Source: Halothermothrix sp.
GTDB taxonomy: Bacteria; Bacillota; Halanaerobiia; DY22613
Assembly (NCBI GenBank): GCA_016841825.1
Contig: JAENYK010000022.1
Span: 1-53,887, forward strand
Reading direction: 5' to 3'
DNA length: 53,887 bases
The notes below the pieces were generated by a model, which made no database searches, was not told the DNA's origin, and worked only from the letters and a program-made list of their open reading frames with translations. The stretch's first letter is position 1; each line of letters begins with the position of its first letter. Both the position numbers and the translations under genes were made by a program. Positions 1-9,098 of the stretch are shown piece by piece.

Positions 1-37
1 AAAGATAAATTACACTACTACTCCTCGCAAAATGTTA

Positions 38-87
38 AGTCCGCAAAGCTTGTGAGCATAAGCCTTGCGGACTATTTTTTATTTTTT
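38..87 (+). terminator. Hairpin with T-rich tail
   Basis: AGTCCGCAA at 38-46 pairs with TTGCGGACT at 65-73, with a further GCTT/AAGC inner stem. T-rich sequence follows on the plus strand (75-87), as in a rho-independent terminator. No plus-strand gene upstream of it is in view. On the minus strand the same hairpin would lie in the leader of the transcript that starts near position 110, so a leader role is also possible. Confidence 0.5.
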
Positions 88-116
88 TGCTTCCGAAAAG
101 AAGAAATACACTAACT

Positions 117-145
117 ATATTATCAAATATGCAGATTTATGTCAA
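117..145 (-). promoter_or_regulatory. Sigma-A-type promoter firing out of the left edge
   Basis: Read on the minus strand: -35 TTGACA (140-145), 17 nt spacer, -10 TAATAT (117-122). It matches the housekeeping consensus closely. It points leftward, so its gene lies outside the window. The same -35/-10 pair with the same spacer precedes purB-purA. Confidence 0.75.
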
Positions 146-153
146 CGATATAG

Positions 154-188
154 CGAACTTTATTTCTATATTTTATTATAATGTTCGT
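154..188. promoter_or_regulatory. Putative PurR operator (PurBox pair)
   Basis: CGAAC at 154-158 and GTTCG at 183-187 form an inverted pair separated by 24 nt. It starts 8 nt upstream of the -35 of the leftward promoter. The right half reads ACGAACATTA on the minus strand, which matches the Bacillus PurBox as I know it. The purB promoter has an operator with the same spacings. No purR gene is seen in this window, so the regulator is inferred. Confidence 0.6.
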
Positions 189-455
189 ATTTTATCACTG
201 TCTGAATTAGTAAATCAGCTTTAACATTGTCCTGCTTCAGATTTCTACACGACAGCAAATAGTTCGGTAGGTAACAAGGAAATACTATAGTTAAGTAAGA
301 ATGATTCCAAATCTGCTTTTTTCAAATATTTGAAAGGATATAGCTGTTTAAATGAAGAAAGAACACATAAGATAAAGAAAACCATACGGCTGATTATTTC
401 GCTGATATGACAAAACTTATCAGTATCAATACTGCTGTTAGAAAGGATTGGGGAT

Positions 456-2639
456 ATGAGTAAGACATTAGTATTAGCAGAAAAACCCTCTGTTGGAAAA
501 GATTTAGCCAGAGTCCTTAACTGTAACCGGAAGGCGAAAGGCTATTTTGAAGGTGCCAGATATGTGGTAACCTGGGCATTAGGTCATCTGGTCACCCTGG
601 CTGAACCCGAAGTTTATAATGAGCGATACAAATCATGGAAAATCGAAGATTTACCTATCCTGCCATCATATTTAAAGCTTGTGGTTATCAAACAGAGTGG
701 CAAACAATTCAATACTGTCAAACAACAGATGCGCCGTCAGGACATCGGTGAGATTGTCATTGCTACTGATGCCGGACGTGAAGGAGAACTGGTTGCCCGC
801 TGGATTATTGATAAAGTCAATGTGAGAAAACCTCTCAAAAGATTGTGGATTTCTTCCGTAACCGATAAAGCTATCAAAGATGGCTTTAACAGACTACGAA
901 ATGGCAAAGATTATGAAAACCTTTATGCCTCTGCTGTTGCCCGGGCTGAAGCTGACTGGTTTGTCGGGATCAATGCCACCAGAGCACTGACCTGTAAACA
1001 CAATGCCCAATTATCGTGTGGTCGGGTACAAACTCCTACTCTGGCGATCATCGCCGAGCGGGAAAAGGAGATTCAAAACTTCAAACCCCGAACCTTTTAC
1101 GGTATTACCGCTCAGACCAATGGTTTTAAACTAATCTGGCAGGACAAAAATTCCCGGGATACCAGGTCTTTTAATTCGGAAAAGATCCAAAATATCATTA
1201 AATCATTAAACAATAAACATGCCCAGGTAACTAATGTAAATAAAGTTCACAAAAGGTCATACTCTCCACGATTATATGATCTGACTGAACTGCAAAGGGA
1301 TGCCAATCGAATCTATGGTTTTTCAGCTAAAGAGACCCTTTCGATTATGCAAAGGTTATATGAGCAGCATAAACTGTTGACATACCCGAGAACAGACTCC
1401 AGATACATCTCGACAGATATTGTAGACACTCTAAAAGATAGAATCCGGGCCTGTGGCATTGGTCAATATGCTGCACTGGCTGCCAGGCTACTAAAACATC
1501 CGCTTAAAACCAACAAATCATTTGTTGATAATGATAAAGTATCAGATCATCATGCGATAATTCCGACAGAAGAATCAGCTGCCAGGAGCTCTTTAACGAA
1601 CACTGAACAAAAGATCTATGACCTGGTTGTCAAACGTTTTCTGGCTGTTCTCTATCCTCCATTTGAATATGAGCAGATAACTATACAGACAACAATTGGG
1701 GGGCAGCAGTTTATAGCCAAAGGCAAGACCGTACTCTCTCCGGGTTGGAAAGAGGTCTATGAGAATAACTACGATGATGAATCAACAGATGATATTTCTG
1801 AACAGACTTTACCCAACATACAGAAGGGAGATACCCTGAAGATCTTTAACATCTCCGAGACTACAGGTCAGACCAGACCACCCGCACCTTTTAACGAGGG
1901 AACACTCCTTTCTGCAATGGAGAATCCTGCAAAATATATGGCTGATCAGCGCAAAGATTTGATTAAAACTATAGGTGAGACCGGAGGACTTGGTACCGTC
2001 GCCACCAGAGCCGATATTATCGAAAAACTCTTTAACAACTTTTTAATCGAAAAGAAGGGAAATGATATTTTTATCACTTCAAAAGGTGAACAACTGCTCG
2101 ATCTGGTTCCTGAAGGGTTAAAATCCCCTGCCCTGACCGCCCAATGGGAACAGAAATTAAGTTTAATCTCCAAAGGTTCTTTAAGTAAAGACACCTTTAT
2201 CAAGGAGATGAAAAGCTATGCCAAAATCGTAGTTAATGAGATAAAAGAGAGTGATGAAAAATTTAGACATGATAACCTGACCAAAAATAGATGTCCCGAG
2301 TGTGGTAAATATATGCTTGAAGTCAATGGCAAACACGGGAAGATGCTGATCTGTCAGGATAGAGAATGTGGTGAGAGAAAAACTATTGCTAAAAAGACCA
2401 ATGCCCGCTGCCCTAACTGTCATAAACGTTTAGAATTACGGGGAGAAGGAGAAGGTAAGATCTTTGTCTGCAGCTGTGGATTCCGGGAAAAACTCTCGTC
2501 ATTTAACGCAAGAAAAAAAGATAAGCACACTAAAGCATCTAAAAAAGAGATTTCTAAATATCTCAAACAGCAAAAAAGGGCAGATGAACCGATCAACACC
2601 GCCCTGGCAGATGCCCTCTCCAAACTGAAACTTAAATAA
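456..2639 (+). CDS. topB: DNA topoisomerase III
   Basis: A 727-residue type IA topoisomerase that passes single DNA strands and is expected to decatenate or resolve recombination intermediates. The Toprim domain opens the protein (AEKPSVGKDLARVL near residue 8, ATDAGREGELVARW near residue 104). The catalytic tyrosine is about Tyr310 in LLTYPRTDSRYIS. The C-terminal tail has two zinc-ribbon-like Cys4 motifs (CPECGK..CQDREC and CPNCHK..CSC), then a basic end. The ATG at 456 has GAAAGGATTGGGG upstream. It is a single-gene unit on the plus strand, head-on to the fork from oriC, and ends at a hairpin shared with purA. TopB genes also travel on integrative elements, but nothing else here suggests one. 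Confidence 0.95.
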   Translation: MSKTLVLAEKPSVGKDLARVLNCNRKAKGYFEGARYVVTWALGHLVTLAEPEVYNERYKSWKIEDLPILPSYLKLVVIKQSGKQFNTVKQQMRRQDIGEIVIATDAGREGELVARWIIDKVNVRKPLKRLWISSVTDKAIKDGFNRLRNGKDYENLYASAVARAEADWFVGINATRALTCKHNAQLSCGRVQTPTLAIIAEREKEIQNFKPRTFYGITAQTNGFKLIWQDKNSRDTRSFNSEKIQNIIKSLNNKHAQVTNVNKVHKRSYSPRLYDLTELQRDANRIYGFSAKETLSIMQRLYEQHKLLTYPRTDSRYISTDIVDTLKDRIRACGIGQYAALAARLLKHPLKTNKSFVDNDKVSDHHAIIPTEESAARSSLTNTEQKIYDLVVKRFLAVLYPPFEYEQITIQTTIGGQQFIAKGKTVLSPGWKEVYENNYDDESTDDISEQTLPNIQKGDTLKIFNISETTGQTRPPAPFNEGTLLSAMENPAKYMADQRKDLIKTIGETGGLGTVATRADIIEKLFNNFLIEKKGNDIFITSKGEQLLDLVPEGLKSPALTAQWEQKLSLISKGSLSKDTFIKEMKSYAKIVVNEIKESDEKFRHDNLTKNRCPECGKYMLEVNGKHGKMLICQDRECGERKTIAKKTNARCPNCHKRLELRGEGEGKIFVCSCGFREKLSSFNARKKDKHTKASKKEISKYLKQQKRADEPINTALADALSKLKLK

Positions 2640-2642
2640 AGT

Positions 2643-2674
2643 AAAAGAGCCAGCTTTACCAGCCTGGCTCTTTT
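2643..2674. terminator. Bidirectional terminator between topB and purA
   Basis: AAAAGAGCCAG (2643-2653) pairs perfectly with CTGGCTCTTTT (2664-2674), leaving a 10 nt loop. T residues follow on both strands, so it can end both topB and the convergent purB-purA transcript. Confidence 0.85.
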
Positions 2675-2778
2675 AAATTGGCTCATATCGATTTCTGCGC
2701 CTATCGGCACTGTAAAACAACAAATCTACGCTTTAGCGTATCCAAACACCGGAACAGCAATCTACGTCTGCGAAAAAT

Positions 2779-4062
<1,284 letters not shown>

Positions 4063-4070
4063 CTAAACCA

Positions 4071-5369
4071 TTAAACTAAAAGACCAATTCTACTAAAAAC
4101 TTTATCAATATGAATCAAATAATCTTCATAGTGGAATATTCCATCCAATTCTTCAGGAGTCAAATGGTTCATCACCCGCTTATCCTGAAGTAATAGTTCC
4201 TTAAAATCGCACCTCTCTTCCCAGGCACGTAAAGCATTTGACTGAACGTAAGCATATGCTTCTTCTCTGAGTAACCCTTTTTCCACCAGGGCCAGCATCA
4301 CCTTTTGCGAAAAAACCAGACCCAAAGTTCTCCCCAGATTCTCCCGCATCCGATCTTGATGAACTCCCAGTTCTTTGATAATTGTAGTAAACTTTCTCAG
4401 CATATAATATACCAGAGTAGTGCTATCCGGCAAAACCACTCTTTCTGCGGAAGAATGGGTCATATCCCTTTCATGCCAGAGAGCGACGTTCTCAAAACCA
4501 ACAATCGCATTGGCTCTAACGATCCTGGATAAACCAGACATCTGTTCACTGACAATAGGATTTTTTTTATGGGGCATAGCCGAAGAACCTTTTTGTCCCT
4601 TTTTGAATGCTTCTTCCACTTCCAGAATATCTGTCCGCTGCAGGTTTCTAATCTCAGTGGCAAATTTATCAACAGATGAAGCAATATTGGCCAACACACT
4701 CAAAAAGAAAGCGTGTCGATCCCGCTGCAGAATCTGGGAACTAACCCGTGCCGGTCTCAGATTCAGACGTTCACAGACCCTTATCTCTACTTCAGGGTCA
4801 ATATTGGCATAAGTACCCACTGCCCCTGACAATTGACCGACAGCGATCTCCTGCAGAGCAAACTCCATCCGTGCTAACTGTCGTTTAATCTCTTCATACC
4901 ACACAGCTAGCTTTAATCCAAAAGTTAGCGGTTCTCCGTGAATTCCATGAGTACGCCCAACCATTAACGTATCCTTATGCTCAACTGCTTTGTTTCCTAT
5001 AGCATCACGTAAGTGTTTCAATTCATCAATTATGAACTCTCCCGCTTCTTTTAACAACAATGAAGTAGCTGTATCTTTAACATCACTGGAGGTTAAACCC
5101 AGATGGACATATTTGGATTCCTCACCCAAATTTTCATTGACCGCCTCCAGAAAAGCTAGCATATCATGCCTGGTCCGCTGTTCAATCTGATGAATTCTTT
5201 CCACAGTAAATCTGGCATTAGTTCTAATTTTGTTGGCGGCTTCCCGGGGAATCTGGCCCAATTCACTCATCACAGCTGCAGTCTCAATTTCGATCTCCAA
5301 CCATTTTTGATAAGTATTCTCTTCACTCCAGATTCGGGCCATCTCAGACAAAGTATAGCGTTCAATCAT
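4071..5369 (-). CDS. purB: Adenylosuccinate lyase
   Basis: A 432-residue member of the fumarase/aspartase superfamily. It cleaves adenylosuccinate to AMP and SAICAR to AICAR, each time releasing fumarate. The superfamily signature SSAMPHKKNPI lies near residue 265, and the His-containing loop GRTHGIHGEPLTFG near residue 140. The ATG has a GGGGGG ribosome binding site. It is the first gene of the purB-purA unit and is preceded by about 200 nt of leader, two promoters and a PurBox-like pair. Confidence 0.97.
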   Translation of the reverse strand: MIERYTLSEMARIWSEENTYQKWLEIEIETAAVMSELGQIPREAANKIRTNARFTVERIHQIEQRTRHDMLAFLEAVNENLGEESKYVHLGLTSSDVKDTATSLLLKEAGEFIIDELKHLRDAIGNKAVEHKDTLMVGRTHGIHGEPLTFGLKLAVWYEEIKRQLARMEFALQEIAVGQLSGAVGTYANIDPEVEIRVCERLNLRPARVSSQILQRDRHAFFLSVLANIASSVDKFATEIRNLQRTDILEVEEAFKKGQKGSSAMPHKKNPIVSEQMSGLSRIVRANAIVGFENVALWHERDMTHSSAERVVLPDSTTLVYYMLRKFTTIIKELGVHQDRMRENLGRTLGLVFSQKVMLALVEKGLLREEAYAYVQSNALRAWEERCDFKELLLQDKRVMNHLTPEELDGIFHYEDYLIHIDKVFSRIGLLV

Positions 5370-5531
5370 CGGTAATCCCCCCAGTTCTTATATTTCCCCA
5401 TACTTAAGGATACCCCATAAACATAAAATTAACCTAAATAGATGGGAAGTCTATTCAGGTTAGCAATTACTGCATCTATTATTTCTGTGTACCAATACGT
5501 CTTATTCTCTAGTAGATAACTCTAACCTCTT

Positions 5532-5560
5532 TCTATAGCTGTTAGTGTCCTCCCTGTCAA
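5532..5560 (-). promoter_or_regulatory. Second purB promoter (P2)
   Basis: On the minus strand, -35 TTGACA (5555-5560), 17 nt spacer, -10 TATAGA (5532-5537). It lies downstream of P1 and away from the operator, so it could give basal purB-purA expression. Confidence 0.5.
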
Positions 5561-5572
5561 GACCCGTGTGTA

Positions 5573-5601
5573 ATATTATCAAAAAACTCCTTCCTTGTCA
5601 A
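5573..5601 (-). promoter_or_regulatory. purB promoter P1
   Basis: On the minus strand, -35 TTGACA (5596-5601), 17 nt spacer, -10 TAATAT (5573-5578). The PurBox-like pair ends 8 nt upstream of the -35. Confidence 0.75.
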
Positions 5602-5605
5602 GAAA

Positions 5606-5651
5606 ACTTCGAATTATTTTTGAAATTTTGTAAAGAATGTTCGTGTGTTCG
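5606..5651. promoter_or_regulatory. Putative PurR operator of purB-purA
   Basis: CGAA at 5610-5613 and GTTCG at 5639-5643 are inverted. There are 24 nt between the half-sites counted as five-mers, and 8 nt to the -35. A further GTTCG at 5647-5651 makes a tandem outer half-site. In Bacillus, purine genes including purA are repressed by PurR at paired PurBoxes just upstream of the -35. The match is by motif and spacing only. Confidence 0.6.
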
Positions 5652-5695
5652 TAGGACGCTTTGAAAATATTCCTTTAAAAAGAATTAAACAGCTA

Positions 5696-6772
5696 TCAGA
5701 CATACTGTTTTTTCATCAATTCCAATCCTTCCAACAGTCTGGCGAACTCCTCTAAATTAAGCTGTTGATGGGCATCAGAACGTGCTCTCGCAGGGTTGCA
5801 GTGTACTTCTACCATCAAACCATCTGCTCCAGCTGCCAATGATGCTTTAGAGATAGGAATAATAATATCTTTTCTCCCGGTAGAGTGACTGACATCGACA
5901 ATCACGGGTAGATGAGTCTTCAATTTTAAGATGGGTACTGCTGAGAGATCGAGAGTATTGCGTGTCCAATTCTCAAAGGTTCTGATTCCCCGTTCACAGA
6001 GGACAATCTGAGTATTTCCCCTGGCATAGATATATTCAGCGGCCAACACCAATTCCTCCAGAGTTGCTGCAAAGCCGCGCTTTAGAAGAACAGGTTTCTT
6101 CACCTGTCCAACTTCCTTAAGCAGCTCAAAGTTCTGCATGTTACGGGTTCCAATCTGAATCATATCTACATAGTCTTCTGCCCATTCCAGATGTTCAGCA
6201 CTCATCACCTCTGAAACAACTTTCATTCCATTACGTTCAGCTGCCGCTTTCAAAATTCTTAATCCTTCTTTGCCCAACCCCTGAAAACTGTAGGGTGAAG
6301 TCCGGGGCTTAAAGGCACCGCCGCGCAATACTGGCACATTCATTTTACTTAACTCTTTCGCTACTTCATCCATCTGCTGCACGCTTTCAACCGCGCAGGG
6401 GCCAGCAATGATTACCGGCTCACTGCCTCCAAAAATAACCTCTCCCAGAAGAACCTGAGTATCTTCACATCGGGTCTCCCGACTGACCAGAAGTTGTTTC
6501 TCGTTAGCCTTCTCCTGCAGTTCCAGAGAAGCCCTGGCTACCTCTTTAAACAGACGTTCAATGATCTCATCGGAAAACGGTCCGGGATTCTTAGCTACTA
6601 ACCTGGCATACATGTCCTGTTCCCGCTCAGGGTCATATAAAGGTAGATTGTTCTCTTTTTTAATTCTCCCAACCTCCTGAACAATCTTGGCCCTGCGGCT
6701 AAACAACTCCAGAAGTTGATCATTTATCTGATCCAACTCACCACGTAATTCTTTAATTCGCTCTATTGTCAT
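5696..6772 (-). CDS. aroA: Bifunctional chorismate mutase / 3-deoxy-7-phosphoheptulonate synthase
   Basis: About 358 residues. The N-terminal 90 residues form an AroQ-type helical chorismate mutase (RIKELRGELDQINDQLLELF, then ENNLPLYDPERE). The rest is a DAHP synthase of the type fused to chorismate mutase in Bacillus (GPCAVES near residue 130, LRGGAFKPRTSPYSFQG near 152). It makes the first intermediate of the shikimate pathway; the mutase domain may also act as a prephenate or chorismate sensor. I chose the ATG at 6772, because the GTG four codons upstream lies inside the ribosome binding site AAAGGTGGG. A promoter at 6824-6853 serves it, and it is a monocistronic unit. Confidence 0.93.
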   Translation of the reverse strand: MTIERIKELRGELDQINDQLLELFSRRAKIVQEVGRIKKENNLPLYDPEREQDMYARLVAKNPGPFSDEIIERLFKEVARASLELQEKANEKQLLVSRETRCEDTQVLLGEVIFGGSEPVIIAGPCAVESVQQMDEVAKELSKMNVPVLRGGAFKPRTSPYSFQGLGKEGLRILKAAAERNGMKVVSEVMSAEHLEWAEDYVDMIQIGTRNMQNFELLKEVGQVKKPVLLKRGFAATLEELVLAAEYIYARGNTQIVLCERGIRTFENWTRNTLDLSAVPILKLKTHLPVIVDVSHSTGRKDIIIPISKASLAAGADGLMVEVHCNPARARSDAHQQLNLEEFARLLEGLELMKKQYV

Positions 6773-6823
6773 TCTCTGTCCCACCTTTTTGATCTTTTAA
6801 AAGAAATTAATTGCTCACTTCTT

Positions 6824-6853
6824 ATTTTAACATTAATATATGGAAAGATGCAA
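6824..6853 (-). promoter_or_regulatory. Promoter of the aroA-type gene (repeated module)
   Basis: On the minus strand, -35 TTGCAT (6848-6853), 18 nt spacer, -10 TAAAAT (6824-6829), 51 nt before the ATG. The whole module, spacer included, is nearly the same as the one at 8021-8050. Confidence 0.65.
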
Positions 6854-7049
6854 CTCTGCTTACCAGGAAGCCATAACTAAAACCTATATCCAACCCCAAA
6901 TTTTCAGGTATAAGCGAAGTTTCTACCCCAAAAAAGAGGTAGCCTAACCTGAAGAAAGAAATCATAACCAGAGCAATATTTTGTTTATCCAGCGAACAAT
7001 TTGACGGGAATTTCAAAACAGACTGATCAATCCCGGGAAAGGGATCCAA

Positions 7050-7886
7050 TCACCTAACATTTTCCAGTACACGCTGTCTTGCTATCTCATACAATACTAT
7101 TGAAGCTGCACAAGATACATTTAAGGATGATGCTACTCCACTAATCGGTATTCTGATCATTGAGTCGGCAATCTCTACATAATTTTTACTCAATCCAATA
7201 GTCTCGTTACCAATTAATAGGACAGTCGGTTTTTGAAAATCACAGCCATTAATATAACTCTCACCTCTGGCACTCGTTCCAACTATCTGAATATCTGGAT
7301 AACTATTTTTCAGGCTCAATACCCAGTGATATACCTCTTTATATGATGATAAACGCAAAATAGGTAGACTAAAGAATGCTCCCACTGAAGAGACGATAGT
7401 CTCCGGGTTATAGAGGTCAATCGCGTGACCTGCGATGATCAAACCGTCACACCCAAAAGCATCACAGGAACGAATTAGTGTTCCCAGATTACCTTTATTC
7501 GATGGGCGATCAAAAACCAAAATTAAAGGCTTCTCTTTTAACTTGAGGCGTGAAAATTTATCTTCCTTCATTTTTCCAATAGCGATTAATTCTGACGTAT
7601 CTGTTTTGTCACTCAGTTTTTCCATCAATGCCGGAGTTAGCTCATAAATGCTATCTGCGTGAACATTATTCAGTATATTTCTGGCCCAATCCGATAACCT
7701 CTGATCTGAGGAATAAAGAAAAGAGCTAATCTGCCAATTATTTAGAATAGCCTGATTAATATTGTTCACACCTTCAATAAAAAACTCTTTATATTTATAT
7801 CTTTTGTTCCTATTCCTCTTTATTACTTCAAAATGCTGAAAATCGTTATCTTCCTTAATCACCTTAACCACCGAACTCTCTTGCAC
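7050..7886 (-). CDS. SpoU/TrmH-family RNA 2'-O-ribose methyltransferase
   Basis: About 278 residues. The N-terminal part resembles the substrate-binding domain of this family (FFIEGVNNINQAI). The C-terminal half carries the three SPOUT motifs: RPSNKGNLGTLIRSCDAFG (motif 1, Asn and Arg), LLIGNETIGLS (motif 2) and SLNVSCAASIVLYE (motif 3). It should methylate a ribose in rRNA or tRNA with S-adenosylmethionine; the target cannot be read from sequence. I prefer the GTG at 7886, because the upstream TTG at 7895 touches the AAAAGGGG ribosome binding site. It has its own promoter at 8021-8050. Confidence 0.88.
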   Translation of the reverse strand: MQESSVVKVIKEDNDFQHFEVIKRNRNKRYKYKEFFIEGVNNINQAILNNWQISSFLYSSDQRLSDWARNILNNVHADSIYELTPALMEKLSDKTDTSELIAIGKMKEDKFSRLKLKEKPLILVFDRPSNKGNLGTLIRSCDAFGCDGLIIAGHAIDLYNPETIVSSVGAFFSLPILRLSSYKEVYHWVLSLKNSYPDIQIVGTSARGESYINGCDFQKPTVLLIGNETIGLSKNYVEIADSMIRIPISGVASSLNVSCAASIVLYEIARQRVLENVR

Positions 7887-8213
7887 ACTGAACAACCCCT
7901 TTTCGCTAAATGTTGGTCGGATAAATTCTTCCAGCCAGAATCAACCCTTATAAACGTACATCATATCAATTAATAATACCTTCCCTATTATTACCACATA
8001 ATCGTCCTCTTTTGCCTCTTATTTTACCATTAATCTATCAAAAGATGCAACTTTATTCACTATTAATAATGAACTACCACCCAATTCAGATTTTCTAGAT
8101 TAAGACTGTCGTTTTTGCCATCGGGAACAAGGTAATTCGCTCTGAATAGAGAAATCCTATAATTATAACTGTAAACGTAATTAATCGACTTTAAAAAGGT
8201 GGGGATTAGAGCA
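7887..8213. other. Divergent intergenic region
   Basis: This lies between the leftward RNA methyltransferase and the rightward NUDIX gene. It holds the leftward promoter module (8021-8050). For the NUDIX gene there is a possible -10 TATAAT (8158-8163) with a weak -35 (TTCGCT at 8136). No further gene is seen. Confidence 0.5.
8021..8050 (-). promoter_or_regulatory. Promoter of the RNA methyltransferase (repeated module)
   Basis: On the minus strand, -35 TTGCAT (8045-8050), 18 nt spacer, -10 TAAAAT (8021-8026). It shares about 37 nt with the module at 6819-6856, including most of the spacer. Confidence 0.65.
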
Positions 8214-8801
8214 ATGACCGAACTGGTTGGTTCATCAATTATCTTAAGGCATAACAAACAATTTGTTTTCGAAATCCAGAAAAAGCACAAATGGACGACC
8301 ACCACTTCAGGTGATTTAAAGATCGGCATCGGCTGTATCGGTGGAGCCATTGAGGAGGGGGAGACTCCATTAACAGCCCTATACCGGGAGGTTCAGGAAG
8401 AGATCGCAACTGAGATTGAGATATTTCCTGTCAATAATCCCTTTCTGGTCAGCACAGACTTTCAACTATCTCCTCTTATTCCTGACCCATCTATAGACGA
8501 TACTCTTTTCTGCTGGCATGGCTATAACCAGGCCAGAATCTGTACATATCTGGGCCAGACCCGGGGAGAACCTTATCCGAACGACCTGGGGGGTATTTTA
8601 CTGACTGATCCGCAAACCCTGTTCAAAGCCTATACAGAAGGACTTACAGTAAAACAGGCTCGCAAAACAGGATCAGTTATCATCGAAAAAGATCCTATTC
8701 CAGAGGAAGCTCTCTTATCACCTGTCGGTACGGCAGAAATCTTGTGCAAAATTAATCAGCTGAATAATTATCAACTTCCCGTCTGGTTTACGACGGTCTA
8801 A
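8214..8801 (+). CDS. NUDIX hydrolase
   Basis: About 195 residues. The Nudix box is complete: GAIEEGE, then REVQEE about residues 45-70, fitting Gx5Ex7REUxEE. These enzymes hydrolyse nucleoside diphosphates linked to another moiety; the substrate cannot be told. The C-terminal third has no motif I recognise. I chose the ATG at 8214 with AAAGGTGGGG 10 nt upstream; a GTG at 8199 would overlap that site. It lies just before the primosome operon but with about 300 nt between, so joint transcription is uncertain. Confidence 0.88.
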   Translation: MTELVGSSIILRHNKQFVFEIQKKHKWTTTTSGDLKIGIGCIGGAIEEGETPLTALYREVQEEIATEIEIFPVNNPFLVSTDFQLSPLIPDPSIDDTLFCWHGYNQARICTYLGQTRGEPYPNDLGGILLTDPQTLFKAYTEGLTVKQARKTGSVIIEKDPIPEEALLSPVGTAEILCKINQLNNYQLPVWFTTV

Positions 8802-9098
8802 AGACCGACAATATCACCACTTAAAATAACTATAATCGAAAACTAAGAAAAAACTTAATACTACCTCTCAATTTTGATAATTATGATACAATAAAGTTGA
8901 TATATTCCCAAACACAAATTTCAGGATGTATCAACTTATCATTTTGTAATCATAATCAAGAGAACTATGGTTTAATTATTTTTCAGAATCTGATATAATT
9001 AAATATTGTACAATACCCCTGGGTATATACCGGGGATATTACTTATATAATACTCTATATATTGTCAAATCAACAAAATGACACTGGAGATGATAATT
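8802..9098. other. Intergenic region before the primosome operon
   Basis: No gene is seen. A 9 bp inverted repeat (AAGTTGATA 8894-8902, TATCAACTT 8929-8937) and a GC-flanked palindrome around GGTATATACC (9016-9035) sit in this AT-rich stretch. TATAAT occurs at about 8994, but I see no good -35. These could be operators of the primosome genes. Confidence 0.4.

Larger units (their letters stand above)
1..455. other. Intergenic region left of topB
   Basis: No gene is visible here. The stretch holds a terminator-like hairpin (38-87), a leftward promoter with a PurR-type operator (117-188) and the topB ribosome binding site (GAAAGGATTGGGG just before 456). The leftward promoter must serve a gene beyond the left edge of the window. 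Confidence 0.7.
5370..5695. other. purB upstream region and leader
   Basis: This non-coding stretch holds two leftward promoters, a PurBox-like operator and a leader hairpin at 5431-5461 (AACCTAAATAGA pairing with TCTATTCAGGTT, one mismatch). The hairpin has no clear T-tract on the minus strand and does not look like the purine riboswitch. No terminator for the upstream aroH-type gene is obvious. Confidence 0.6.

Noticed and set aside
5370-5560. Purine riboswitch in the purB leader
   Set aside because: The hairpin at 5431-5461 lacks the conserved loop and junction bases of the purine aptamer, and there is no coupled terminator.
6822-7049. Open frame upstream of the aroA-type gene (75 codons, minus)
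   Set aside because: It overlaps the promoter module, has no ribosome binding site and no recognisable sequence.
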